Assembly (NCBI GenBank): GCA_031423955.1 | Contig: JANPGJ010000036.1 | Span: 1-64,000 of the forward strand | Source of the DNA: JAEUOS01 sp031423955 | GTDB lineage: Bacteria > Pseudomonadota > Gammaproteobacteria > Burkholderiales > JAEUOS01 | Direction: 5' to 3' | Length of the DNA: 64,000 bases | Part shown: positions 53,625 through 62,665 of the stretch, piece after piece | Position numbering within the stretch: position 1 is the first letter of the stretch | How the letters are laid out: each line of letters begins with the position of its first letter | Program-made: the position numbers and the translations under genes | The notes under the pieces: generated by a model | Seen by the model: only the letters and a program-made list of their open reading frames with translations | What the model was told of the DNA's origin: nothing | Database searches by the model: none

Positions 53625-55643
53625 TTACTGCGAAACCGTGCCGGCACTTGACTCGCGCGTCGGACTGCGGTTGTCGCCCACACGTGGAGGTTCAAGCGGG
53701 TTTGGCCGGATGAAGAAATCCTGGTCAGGAAGAAATTGACGGAAATCCTTGAAGTCGCCGTCAAGTGTCGGGTCCTTGAGGACGACCGGGCGCAAGAAAA
53801 TCACCAGTTCATTTTTGCGCGACTGCTCGTTGCGATAGCGAAACAGGTCGCCGACGAAGGGCAGTCGGCCGGCACCCGGCACCGTGTCTTCGAAGTTGTT
53901 GACCGAGTCCTGCATCAGGCCGCCCATCACCGCGATCTGCTGGTTTGGCACCTTGAGAATCGATTCCATCTCGCGGGTCTGCACTTCAGGCACCGGGTTG
54001 ACCACGCCGGCCAGCGCCAACGCCGGGTTGGGATCGTTGACGTAGCGCAGAATGCGCGAAATGGTCGGCCTGACGTTGATGGCCACCGTATCCTGATCAT
54101 CGATTTGCGGCGTGACCGCCATCACGAAGCCGACCGCAACGGTGTTCGGAGTCGAGGTGAAGGTGGTCACTGCCGGTGTGCCGAGCGAGCCCGGCGTGGT
54201 GGTGGCGCCGATGGTGAAGTACACGCGGTTGTCAACCACCTTCAGAATGGCGGTCTGATTGTTTAGCACCGACAACTTCGGACTCGACAGTACCCGCACC
54301 TTGCCGAAGGACTCAAGCAGGGTGATCGCTGCGGCGATATTGCCCAGTCGCGAGGTCGGATTGACATAGCCGATTTGCACCAGCCCGGAGTTGGTCGCGC
54401 CGGGATTGGCGATGGCATTGGTGACCGCATTGACGGCGCCGCCGCCGACGCCCGGGACGGCGCCGCCGGGCAGCGTGTTCGGGCCGATCGGCTGGGTGGT
54501 GATCGACAACCCGGTGGTGCCGGCACCCTGCAGGCGCTGCCAGTTGATTCCTTGCTGATAGCTCGAACTAAGCTCGACCTCGACAACGGTGGCTTCAATC
54601 AACACCTGGCGCCGCGCGCTGCCAATCACGCGGTCGACAAATTCCTGCACTTTCTCATGCTGGCGCTGCGTGGCGTAGACCGATAGAACACCGGATTCGC
54701 GGTTGGCCACCACCGGGTTGTTGAGCGACGCACCTGCGGCGGCCGTGGCGCCGGACACCGGCGGCGTGCAATTGATCTGCAGCGCCTGCGGCTGGGTCGC
54801 ACTGGAACCTGGCGCGACCTGCTGCATCAATTGGGCCGCGCCAGCACCGGCAGGCGCCAGTGCGCGCGCCACGTTGAGGCGGTCTTCCTGGTCGCGTTGT
54901 TGCTGGCCGCGCGCGGCTTCGCGCTCCTCGCGCGTGATGACCCGGGTCGCCGCGACCAGCGAGCAGACGTTTAGAGCCAGCGAGTCCCAGAACCGGTTTG
55001 CCGACTGACTGACCACGGTGGTGATCGAATTGCTGCCGCTGCCGCCGCTGCCACCGCCGGTGGTGGCGCCACGGCCGGTCGAGCCGATTTCGGTGGCCAC
55101 GCTCACGCTGGTGTCGGAGACGCGGGACATGTTGACGTAGTCGACCTTGTAGATGCGCAGGAACGCGGTGTCCGGCAGCACCGAAAGGTTCTTGCCATCC
55201 ATGTCCCAGCGAATGTCGACCTGACGAGCGATGCGGTGCAGGAGTTGCGGCAGGGTCTGGCTGATCGCGTTCAAGGTCACCGTGCCGGCGATGCCGGGGT
55301 GGACGTCGACATTGACGCGCGCATCGCGGGCAAGGGCAAACAGCAGTTCGCGCACCGGCACTTCATTGACGACCACACTGTAGGTCTCAGCCTTGGTGCT
55401 GGCCACGGGTCTTGGCGGCAGCGGCGGCGCCGCAACCGGCGCCGGTATCTCGCCGGCAATGTGCGGCGCCACGCTCGCACCGACGTGTTGCGGATTGGGT
55501 TTGACAGGTGGCTGCACGCAACCGGTTGCGAGCATGCCGCAGGTGAGCGCGAGCACGATGGCGTGCGCCGGGCGACGCGTCAGCACACGTCGCAATGGCA
55601 GTACCTTCGCGCCATCCAGCGATTCGATGCGGCATGCACTCAT
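53625..55643 (-). CDS. mshL: MshL, pilus secretin lipoprotein
   Basis: 672 residues from ATG 55643, with GGAGA upstream. Lipobox MLATGC (Cys42). An N-terminal secretin N0/STN-type domain (PVRELLFALARDARVNVDVH, ~100-120) is followed by a long low-complexity insert (~190-240, Gly/Ser-rich) and the C-terminal secretin beta barrel with GKVRVLSSPKLSVLNNQTA (~445-463), VNPVPEVQTREMESILKVPN (~563-582) and the final FRYRNEQSRKNELVIFLRP. Forms the outer-membrane pore. 145 bases after the MshM-like gene, so it may have its own promoter. Confidence 0.93.
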   Translation of the reverse strand: MSACRIESLDGAKVLPLRRVLTRRPAHAIVLALTCGMLATGCVQPPVKPNPQHVGASVAPHIAGEIPAPVAAPPLPPRPVASTKAETYSVVVNEVPVRELLFALARDARVNVDVHPGIAGTVTLNAISQTLPQLLHRIARQVDIRWDMDGKNLSVLPDTAFLRIYKVDYVNMSRVSDTSVSVATEIGSTGRGATTGGGSGGSGSNSITTVVSQSANRFWDSLALNVCSLVAATRVITREEREAARGQQQRDQEDRLNVARALAPAGAGAAQLMQQVAPGSSATQPQALQINCTPPVSGATAAAGASLNNPVVANRESGVLSVYATQRQHEKVQEFVDRVIGSARRQVLIEATVVEVELSSSYQQGINWQRLQGAGTTGLSITTQPIGPNTLPGGAVPGVGGGAVNAVTNAIANPGATNSGLVQIGYVNPTSRLGNIAAAITLLESFGKVRVLSSPKLSVLNNQTAILKVVDNRVYFTIGATTTPGSLGTPAVTTFTSTPNTVAVGFVMAVTPQIDDQDTVAINVRPTISRILRYVNDPNPALALAGVVNPVPEVQTREMESILKVPNQQIAVMGGLMQDSVNNFEDTVPGAGRLPFVGDLFRYRNEQSRKNELVIFLRPVVLKDPTLDGDFKDFRQFLPDQDFFIRPNPLEPPRVGDNRSPTRESSAGTVSQ

Positions 55644-55788
55644 GTGTCTCCAAAAGCACATTTGAAACATGTGCAGCTCCGGTTATATCACATGAATACT
55701 ATCGGTTAAATATTTGATTTGCAATGGAAAGGTCTTGGCAGCGTTGCGTCCATACCACGTTGTCGGTGGCCCCCGCGAAGCGCTGGGC

Positions 55789-57366
55789 TCACCGGGATTG
55801 CAGGTCATTGCGGATACCGCCGGCAGTCCGGATCAGGGGTTTGCCGTCGCGCAGGCGCTTCGGGAGATCATCCAACGCGGCCAACGCCTTGGCGCGATCC
55901 GTATACGCACCGTACAGAACACTGAATCTGCCCGAACCGCGGATGACGGAACTGTAGATGTAGACCTGCTCGATGTCGACGCCGGCCGGCAAGCGAGTCA
56001 GCCAGGTATTGACTTCAGCCGCGCGCGCCGTGTCGGCAGTCAACAACTGCAGTGTGTAGGTCAAATCCGGTGCCTGCGCCAACCAGGCTTCGGTGGCGCG
56101 TTGGCGGGTTGCCAGCAGGTTGCCGGCGCGGACTTCCTCCACGGTCGATGGGAGGGGAGCAGTCGCCGCCGGTGCCTCGACATGGCCCGGCGGCGACGCC
56201 GCGCGAGGTCGCGCATTGCCGTCCTTCCCCGCGGCAACCGGGGCCGAGCCCAGGGCTCCCGCGGCCGCCGTCCGCGCCGTGGCTTCCACCACAGGCGCGA
56301 CTGCGGGTTGCGTCATGCGCGGCTGCTTTTCGGGGTTCAAACTGGCGATCGCCGCACTCGTCGCCGGTGGCGGCGCCGCCGCGGTGGGCGCTGCGCTTCT
56401 GACGACCGACTCCGGTGCGATCGTTGCCGACAGGGAAGGCGAGCGCTTGATCGTGATGTAAACCGCAAGCAGCGCTGCCGCGGCGCCGGTGGCGATCAGG
56501 CCGGCTGCCGCGATTCCCAGTCCGATCGTGGACAAACCGACACCCTTGGCGCGGCGCAGGCGGGCGAACTCGGAGTCGCCGATGGCGGCGTTGACATGCC
56601 TGGGCAGTATCTCGTAGCCGCCGTCGGCAAATGCGGCCAGGAGAGCCTTGTCGGCGAGAATATTGACGCGCCGCGTCAGGCCCTCGGAAGCATCGGCGAT
56701 GCGCCGCACGGCGCCGTCGGAGAAGATGTCCGGACCCTTGTAGCCGGCCAGGCGCATACGGAACATCAAATAGGCGCCGATGTCAGAGTGCACCAGCGGC
56801 TCCAGCCGGAAACTGTGAACCACGCGCTCCTTGAGCTGGCGCATCTGCGGTGTGCCAAGCACCTCGTCAAGTTCCTGCTGCCCGAACAGCACGATTTGCA
56901 GCAATTTATGGCGTTTCGATTCAAGGTTCGACAGCAGGCGAATCTCTTCCAGGGTCTCGACCGGCATCGCGTGCGCCTCGTCGATCAACACCACCACGCG
57001 GCGCCCTTCCGCATACAGCGCAACCAGTCGATCCTGCAGGCTGCGCATGATCAGTGACGAACGCTCGCCTGCATTGGGCACATCGAGGTCGTCGAGGATG
57101 GCGAGCATGATCTCGTCGCGGGCAAGCGATGGATTTGCCAGGTAGATGGTTTCGACGTTCGATGGCAGCCGCTCCATCAGCACCCGGCAAAGCATGGTCT
57201 TGCCACTGCCCACTTCACCGGTGACCTTGACGATGCCTTCGTCGTGGGTGATCGCATAGAGCAAGGCCTCGAGCGTGGCGCCACGATTGGCGCCCTCGAA
57301 AAAGAAATCGGTGTGCGGGGTGATGCGGTACGGGGCTTCGGTCAATCCGAAATGGTTGAGATACAT
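55789..57366 (-). CDS. MshM/ExeA-like AAA+ ATPase with C-terminal SPOR-like domain
   Basis: 525 residues. MYLNHFGLTEAPYRITPHTD is the standard ExeA/MshM opening. Walker A GEVGSGKTML (~51-60), Walker B VVVLIDEAHAMP (~122-133), then a winged-helix part. One membrane helix (~280-303), a long Ala/Pro linker (~320-440), and an SPOR-like C-terminal domain (QVYIYSSVIRGSGRFSVLYG and AYTDRAKALAALDDLP) that could bind peptidoglycan. Likely helps secretin assembly through the cell wall, as ExeA does. 4 bases after the response-regulator gene. Confidence 0.88.
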   Translation of the reverse strand: MYLNHFGLTEAPYRITPHTDFFFEGANRGATLEALLYAITHDEGIVKVTGEVGSGKTMLCRVLMERLPSNVETIYLANPSLARDEIMLAILDDLDVPNAGERSSLIMRSLQDRLVALYAEGRRVVVLIDEAHAMPVETLEEIRLLSNLESKRHKLLQIVLFGQQELDEVLGTPQMRQLKERVVHSFRLEPLVHSDIGAYLMFRMRLAGYKGPDIFSDGAVRRIADASEGLTRRVNILADKALLAAFADGGYEILPRHVNAAIGDSEFARLRRAKGVGLSTIGLGIAAAGLIATGAAAALLAVYITIKRSPSLSATIAPESVVRSAAPTAAAPPPATSAAIASLNPEKQPRMTQPAVAPVVEATARTAAAGALGSAPVAAGKDGNARPRAASPPGHVEAPAATAPLPSTVEEVRAGNLLATRQRATEAWLAQAPDLTYTLQLLTADTARAAEVNTWLTRLPAGVDIEQVYIYSSVIRGSGRFSVLYGAYTDRAKALAALDDLPKRLRDGKPLIRTAGGIRNDLQSR

Positions 57367-57370
57367 GCTT

Positions 57371-58816
57371 CTAGCTCTCGCGTTCCAGCGCGGCCAAGCG
57401 CGAATAGAGGGTGGTTCGATTCAGGCCCAGCAGGCGCGCGGCTTGGCTGACATTGCCGTTGGCAAGTCTCAGGGCGGCGCTCACGTAGGCGCGCTCCCAA
57501 TCGTTCAATTTTGCGTCAAGGTCGAAGCCGCGATCCCGCCCGAGTTCTTCGAAGGCGCTGGCGTCGAGGGAATCCGCCGCCCGTTCTGCCGCCGGCGCCA
57601 GCGTGACACCGGAGTCAAGTTCCTGCTCCAGTCCCGCGAGACCCACCGCAGCGCCCGGGTACTTGGTGACCAGCCGAATGACGATGTTGCGCAACTCGCG
57701 CACGTTGCCGGGAAACGGATAGTCCAGCCAGAGGCGCGAGGCCGGCGCATCGAAGGTGAATTCGCCGGCACCCGCTGCCGGCGCATACAAACCGCGAAAG
57801 TGTTCGAGCAGCAGGCGCTTGTCGTCGCCCAGATCGCGCAGTGCCGGCACCCGAACGCAAAACACTGACAAACGATGGTACAGGTCGGTGCGAAATCCTC
57901 CCGATTTGGCTTCGCGGCGCAGGTCGCGGTTGGTCGCGGCGACGATGCGCGCCAATGACTTGCGTGGCTGGGTTTCACCGACCCTGTTGTATTCGCCATT
58001 CTCGAGCACGCGCAGCAGCTTGGCCTGCAACTCCAGTGGCAACTCGCCGATTTCGTCGAGGAACAGCGTACCGCTCTGTGCTTCCTCGAAATACCCGGCG
58101 GTCGCGGTGTTTGCGCCGGTAAACGCGCCTTTGGCGTAGCCGAAAAGCGTCGGCTCCACAAGTGAGGGCGCGATTGCCGCGCAATTCAGGGCAAGGTAGG
58201 CCTTGTCGCGGCGGGCCGACAGCGTGTGCAGCGCCGCTGCCACGATTTCCTTGCCACTACCCGATTCGCCTTCGATCAGGACCGGAAACGGCGAATTCGC
58301 GTAAAGCCTGATCTGCGTTTTCAGGTTCTGCATTGGCGGCGACTCGCCGATCAGGGCGCCGAGTGCGTCAACCCGACCGGCAACCGGTTCGGTGACTGCG
58401 CTTTCGGCGCCGGCGGCGGCCATGACCTTGCCGAGGATGCGCAACAAATCCGCCGGACGCGTTGGTTTGGCCACGAACTCGGTGGCGCCGAGGGCGCGCG
58501 CATGGCGCGCCGCGGCGTCGCCGGACTGGCCGGAAAGCACGACGATTTTCATCGACGGTGCGCGCGCCAGAAGGCTCGCGATCAAGCGATAACCCTCGTC
58601 CGGGGCGTGCGGCTTCGGCGGCAGGCCGAGGTCGACCAGCGCCAAATGCAAACGCTGGCCCAGTCCGTCCAGGACCTTGATCGCCGCATCGTGGCAGTCG
58701 GCACAGGTTACTTCGTAGTATTGGCCGAGCACGATGCCCAGGGTGTCGACAATCAGCGGATCGTCATCGACCAGAAGCAGGCCGGGCTTTGCCGGCCGGG
58801 GCGCCGTGTCGTTCAC
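57371..58816 (-). CDS. NtrC-family sigma-54-dependent response regulator
   Basis: 481 residues from GTG 58816, overlapping the stop of the ABC ATPase (GTGA). Receiver domain 1-125 with DDD (17-19), phosphoacceptor Asp62 (LVDLGLP) and Lys117; AAA+ domain with Walker A GESGSGKE (183-190), the sigma-54 contact loop GAFTGA (230-235) and Walker B LFLDEIG (251-257); C-terminal Fis-type helix-turn-helix GNVSQAARLLGLNRTTLYSR (~455-474). Resembles PrsR-type PEP-CTERM regulators. Probably activates the -24/-12 promoter of the prepilin gene and is phosphorylated by the kinase at 41573-43360; both are inference. Confidence 0.92.
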   Translation of the reverse strand: MNDTAPRPAKPGLLLVDDDPLIVDTLGIVLGQYYEVTCADCHDAAIKVLDGLGQRLHLALVDLGLPPKPHAPDEGYRLIASLLARAPSMKIVVLSGQSGDAAARHARALGATEFVAKPTRPADLLRILGKVMAAAGAESAVTEPVAGRVDALGALIGESPPMQNLKTQIRLYANSPFPVLIEGESGSGKEIVAAALHTLSARRDKAYLALNCAAIAPSLVEPTLFGYAKGAFTGANTATAGYFEEAQSGTLFLDEIGELPLELQAKLLRVLENGEYNRVGETQPRKSLARIVAATNRDLRREAKSGGFRTDLYHRLSVFCVRVPALRDLGDDKRLLLEHFRGLYAPAAGAGEFTFDAPASRLWLDYPFPGNVRELRNIVIRLVTKYPGAAVGLAGLEQELDSGVTLAPAAERAADSLDASAFEELGRDRGFDLDAKLNDWERAYVSAALRLANGNVSQAARLLGLNRTTLYSRLAALERES

Positions 58817-59547
58817 GAGGCGTGCGGACCCGGCGCCGCGATCACACGCAGGAACGCAGTCTCGAGGCCCGCTGCCCCGGTTTGCGTCCGCAGCGACTCG
58901 GGAGTGCCGGCAAAGCGCAGGCTGCCAGCATCCAGGACCGCCATTTCGTCGCAGGTTTCTTCAATATCGGCCAGGGCGTGCGAGGTGAAGAAAACCGTAC
59001 GGCCGCGGCGTTTCAGATCGGCCAACAGTTCCTTGACGTGGGCGCGTGCCTTCGGGTCGAGGCCGCTCATCGGTTCATCGAGGACGATCAGATCGCGGTC
59101 GGCAAGAAGGCAACTGGCGAGCCCAAGTTTCTGTGTCATGCCTTTGGAGTAGTCTTTGACCGGTCGGGTGAGTGCCGATTCCGCAAGGTCAAGCCGTTCG
59201 AATATCGCGCGCACCAGCGAATCATTGTACGGATCGCCGCGCAGGCCCGCCATCATGCGTAGAAAATCGCGGCCATTCTGGTAGTACGGCGGGGAAAATC
59301 GCTCCGGCAGAAAAGTCAGGCGCGCGCGCGCGCGATTTTCGATGGCCGGCACGCCGAAAATTTCAATCGAGCCGCCACTTGCCGAACACAGGTCGAGCAT
59401 GCACTTCAGGAGAGTGGTCTAGCCGGCGCCATTGACGCCCGCCAAGCCGAACGACAAGCCTTGATCGACCCTGAAATTGACCCGTTCAAGTGCGTGAGCC
59501 GCGCCAAAACGCTTGCTGACATCGATGAAATTCAGCGCAGCGGTCAC
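58813..59547 (-). pseudogene. ABC transporter ATP-binding protein interrupted by amber codon at Walker A lysine
   Basis: Read through, it is a normal ~244-residue ABC ATPase from GTG 59547 (VTAALNFIDVSKRF). The P-loop reads GVNGAG-stop-TTLLK: the codon at 59421-59419 is TAG where AAG/AAA for the invariant lysine is expected. Everything after it is intact: Q-loop area, signature DYSKGMTQKLGLA, Walker B LIVLDEPMSGLD and the H-loop FFTSHAL. One base change (A to T) explains it. Either a very recent pseudogene, a read error, or a suppressed codon. Overlaps the regulator gene by 4 bases. Likely ATPase of an ABC-2 exporter, best partner the permease at 40607-41437. Confidence 0.85.
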
Positions 59548-59653
59548 GTGTGGCGGGCGTCGGGCCGTGGTTGTGTTGCTTGCACTATAGCGCACGTCGA
59601 GTGGCCGCCCGAATTGCGACGCCAACAGTACCCGCTCCTGCTAAACTGCCCGA

Positions 59654-60505
59654 TTGCCTACGCTGTCGACTCATCCCTACGTGCCTTCGCCATTGCCTTT
59701 CGTTACCATCAAGGGCGCCTCCTTCGCATATCCCAATTTGTCCGGGGCGCCCACCCGCCAAATCCTTTCCGGCCTTGATCTTGAAGTCAAGCGCGGCCAG
59801 CTGGTGGCGTTGATGGGGGGCTCTGGCTCCGGCAAGACCACCGTGTTGCGCATGCTCGGTGGTCAGGTGCGCCCGCAGGCGGGCACAGTGATGGTGGATG
59901 GTCAGGATGTGCATGCGCAGGACCTCAAGGGGCTGTATGCGTTGCGCCGGCGAATGGGCATGTTGTTCCAGTTCGGCGCCTTGTTCACCGACATGAGTGT
60001 GTTTGACAACGTCGCATTTCCACTGCGCGAGCACACCGGTTTGCCGGAAGCGGCGATTCGCGACATGGTGCTGATGAAACTCAATGCGGTCGGACTGCGT
60101 GGTGCGCACGCCCTGATGCCGTCGGAAATCTCGGGTGGCATGTCGCGCCGGGTGGCACTGGCACGCGCGATCGCGCTCGACCCGCAGCTGATCATGTACG
60201 ACGAACCGTTTGCCGGGCTCGATCCGATTTCCCTGGGCATCACGGCGAACCTGATCCGCAGCCTCAACGATGCGCTTGGTGCGGCATCAATCGTGGTGAC
60301 GCACGATGTACATGAGTCGCTGGCGATCGTCGACTACGTCTATTTTCTGGCCGAGGGGAGGATAGTCGCGCGCGGCACGCCCGCCGAGATTCGCGCATCC
60401 GACCTGCCCTACGTGAAGCAATTCATTGCCGGCAGCCCCGAAGGTCCGGTTCGTTTTCACTATCCGGCACCCGATTACGCCAGCGACCTGGGGTTGTCGA
60501 AATGA
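59654..60505 (+). CDS. mlaF: Phospholipid-transport ABC ATPase MlaF
   Basis: 283 residues from TTG 59654; GTG 59681 is an alternative and neither has a clear ribosome binding site. Walker A MGGSGSGKTTVLRML (~54-68), the MlaF-type Q-loop LFQFGALFTDMSVFDNV (~104-120), signature SEISGGMSRRVALARAI (~157-173), Walker B LIMYDEPFAGLDP (~179-191), H-loop VVTHDVHE. Energises retrograde phospholipid transport with MlaE. First gene of a tightly overlapping rightward operon to mlaB. Confidence 0.94.
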   Translation: MPTLSTHPYVPSPLPFVTIKGASFAYPNLSGAPTRQILSGLDLEVKRGQLVALMGGSGSGKTTVLRMLGGQVRPQAGTVMVDGQDVHAQDLKGLYALRRRMGMLFQFGALFTDMSVFDNVAFPLREHTGLPEAAIRDMVLMKLNAVGLRGAHALMPSEISGGMSRRVALARAIALDPQLIMYDEPFAGLDPISLGITANLIRSLNDALGAASIVVTHDVHESLAIVDYVYFLAEGRIVARGTPAEIRASDLPYVKQFIAGSPEGPVRFHYPAPDYASDLGLSK

Positions 60506-61284
60506 TCGAATCGGTTCGTGGTTTCGGTCACATGATCACCGAGGTGATCGCCAAGCTTGGTTATGCGACCCGCCTGTTCCTGGCGATGCTCGCGGCCTCG
60601 GGGCCGGCGTTCCGGCGTTTTCGTCTGACCGTGGCGCAGATCCATTTCATCGGGAATTATTCCCTGATCATCATCGTGGTCTCCGGCCTGTTCGTGGGTT
60701 TCGTGCTGGGTTTGCAGGGCTACAATACGCTGCAAAGATACGGTTCCGAACAGGCGCTGGGCCTGTTGGTGGCGCTGTCCCTGGTGCGTGAACTCGGGCC
60801 GGTGATCACCGCGCTTCTGTTCGCCGGTCGCGCCGGCACCTCGATCACCGCCGAGATCGGTTTGATGAAGGCCGGTGAGCAACTATCGGCGATGGAGATG
60901 ATGGCAGTGTCGCCGATCGGCAGGATTCTGGCGCCGCGCTTCTGGGCAGGCGCGATTTCGATGCCGCTTCTGGCGGCAATGTTTTCGGCCGTCGGCGTGC
61001 TTGGTGGCTATGTGGTGGGTGTGGTGATGATCGGGGTCGACGAAGGTGCTTTCTGGAGCCAGATGCAAAACGGCGTCGACTGGGTCGAAGATGTGGGAAA
61101 CGGCGTTATCAAGAGTCTGGTGTTCGGATTCGCGGTGACCTTCATCGCGGTCTTCGAAGGATATGACGCCCAGCCGACCCCGGAGGGTGTGGCGCGCGCC
61201 ACTACCAGGACGGTAGTGACGTCCTCGTTGGCGGTGCTTGCACTTGATTTTATGTTGACCGCGCTGATGTTCTCAGGTGCTTGA
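60502..61284 (+). CDS. mlaE: Phospholipid-transport permease MlaE
   Basis: 260 residues; ATG overlaps the end of mlaF. Five to six membrane helices of the MlaE family, with YNTLQRYGSEQALGLLVALS (~75-94), RELGPVITALLFAGRAG (~97-113) and EIGLMKAGEQLSAMEMM (~118-134), the most conserved part. Works as a dimer with MlaF and the MlaD ring. Confidence 0.96.
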   Translation: MIESVRGFGHMITEVIAKLGYATRLFLAMLAASGPAFRRFRLTVAQIHFIGNYSLIIIVVSGLFVGFVLGLQGYNTLQRYGSEQALGLLVALSLVRELGPVITALLFAGRAGTSITAEIGLMKAGEQLSAMEMMAVSPIGRILAPRFWAGAISMPLLAAMFSAVGVLGGYVVGVVMIGVDEGAFWSQMQNGVDWVEDVGNGVIKSLVFGFAVTFIAVFEGYDAQPTPEGVARATTRTVVTSSLAVLALDFMLTALMFSGA

Positions 61285-61295
61285 GGGCGAATGAA

Positions 61296-61778
61296 ATGAA
61301 CAGGAAACTGACAGATCTTTGGGTCGGCATTTTTGTAATCGCCGGGTTTGCTGCCATGTTGATCCTCGCGCTTAAAGCCGGAAATCTGGCATCTTTCAAC
61401 TTTTCCGAAACATATCAAGTGCTTGCGAAATTTGATAACATTGGTGGCCTGAAGGTTCGTGCGCCGGTCAAAAGCGCCGGCGTAGTGGTCGGGCGGGTCA
61501 CGAAGGTCGCGTTTGATGATCAGGAGTTTCAGGCGCTGGTCACGCTGTCGATGGACAAGGCGTTTGCGTTTCCCAAGGATACTTCGGCCAAGATCCAGAC
61601 TTCCGGCCTCTTGGGCGAGCAATACATTGGCTTGTCGCCGGGGGGTGACAGTGCGAAGCTGATGCCGGGTGACAAGATCAAGGCAACTTCGTCGGCGCTG
61701 GTGCTTGAGGATCTGATTGGCAAACTGGTCTTTGACAAGGCGGCCGAAGGCAAGAGTGACAATAAGGACGGGAAATGA
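61296..61778 (+). CDS. mlaD: Phospholipid-transport MCE protein MlaD
   Basis: 160 residues from ATG 61296 (MNRKLTDLWVGIFVIAGF), GAGGG upstream; TTG 61281 is an alternative. One membrane helix (~9-27) and one MCE domain: VLAKFDNIGGLKVRAPVKSAG (about 42-62), GEQYIGLSPGGD (~114-125). Forms a hexameric ring carrying lipid. Overlaps mlaA by 4 bases. Confidence 0.95.
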   Translation: MNRKLTDLWVGIFVIAGFAAMLILALKAGNLASFNFSETYQVLAKFDNIGGLKVRAPVKSAGVVVGRVTKVAFDDQEFQALVTLSMDKAFAFPKDTSAKIQTSGLLGEQYIGLSPGGDSAKLMPGDKIKATSSALVLEDLIGKLVFDKAAEGKSDNKDGK

Positions 61779-62644
61779 GTTTTTTTGCGAAGTGCCGTAA
61801 TGTTTGCCTGTTCCTGCTGGTGGCGGCGCTCGCTGGCGGTTGCGCCTCTTCCGCCACGCCTGGCGATCCGTTTGAAGGCTTCAACCGCGCCATGTTCAGC
61901 TTCAACGAAGGCGTCGATGATGCGCTCCTCAGGCCGATCGCGTCCGGGTACAAGGCGGTGGTGCCTGAACCGGCACGCGATTGCGTGGGCAATGTCTTCT
62001 CCAACATCAACGATGTTTTCGTCGGCGTCAACAGCCTCCTGCAAGGGAAGGTGGTTGACGCGGTTTCCGACGCCTGCCGGGTATTGATCAATACGACCGT
62101 CGGCTTGCTCGGTTGTTTCGACGTCGCCAGCAAGGCGGGGCTGGAGAGGCACAATCGCGACTTTGGCCAGACTTTCGGCAAGTGGGGGTTTGATGCCGGC
62201 CCGTATCTTGTATTGCCGATTTTGGGTCCATCGAATATTCGCGAAACCGTCGGTACGCTGATTTACAGCAATCTCGACCCGGTATGGGCCAATCATGTGC
62301 CGACGCGCAACGTCGCGTATACGCTACGGGCGGTCAATCGTCGCGCCGAGCTGCTTAACGCGAGCAATGTTCTTGAAGAAGCCGCACTGGACAAATATTC
62401 GTTTGTCCGTGACGCATACATCCAACGCAGAAAAGGCATGGTTGATGAAGAAGGCGGCGGCAAAAGTGCGATTGTCGCGCCGCAGACCAAGCTTGTAGTC
62501 GAATTGCCGCAGGATATCTGGTTCGATCGGGCCAACCAGCGCGGTGAACGCCAATTGGATGCATCGCGTCATGCGCCGGCGACCAAGCGGCAGGCGATGA
62601 AGTCGCCCCCGCTGCGTACGGCGGCCAATGGAATCGGTTTCTAG
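61775..62644 (+). CDS. mlaA: Outer-membrane lipoprotein MlaA (VacJ)
   Basis: 289 residues. Lipobox LAGGC (Cys23). DPFEGFNRAMFSFNEGVDDA (~31-50) is the family signature, with RDFGQTFGKWGFDAGPYLVL (~128-147) and LGPSNIRETVG later. MlaA removes mislocalised phospholipid from the outer leaflet through an outer-membrane ring, passing it to MlaC. Placed between mlaD and mlaC, a betaproteobacterial layout. The C-terminal tail (~230-289) is basic and not conserved. Confidence 0.95.
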   Translation: MSFFAKCRNVCLFLLVAALAGGCASSATPGDPFEGFNRAMFSFNEGVDDALLRPIASGYKAVVPEPARDCVGNVFSNINDVFVGVNSLLQGKVVDAVSDACRVLINTTVGLLGCFDVASKAGLERHNRDFGQTFGKWGFDAGPYLVLPILGPSNIRETVGTLIYSNLDPVWANHVPTRNVAYTLRAVNRRAELLNASNVLEEAALDKYSFVRDAYIQRRKGMVDEEGGGKSAIVAPQTKLVVELPQDIWFDRANQRGERQLDASRHAPATKRQAMKSPPLRTAANGIGF

Positions 62645-62665
62645 GCGCTTGTGACCGGGATACGA

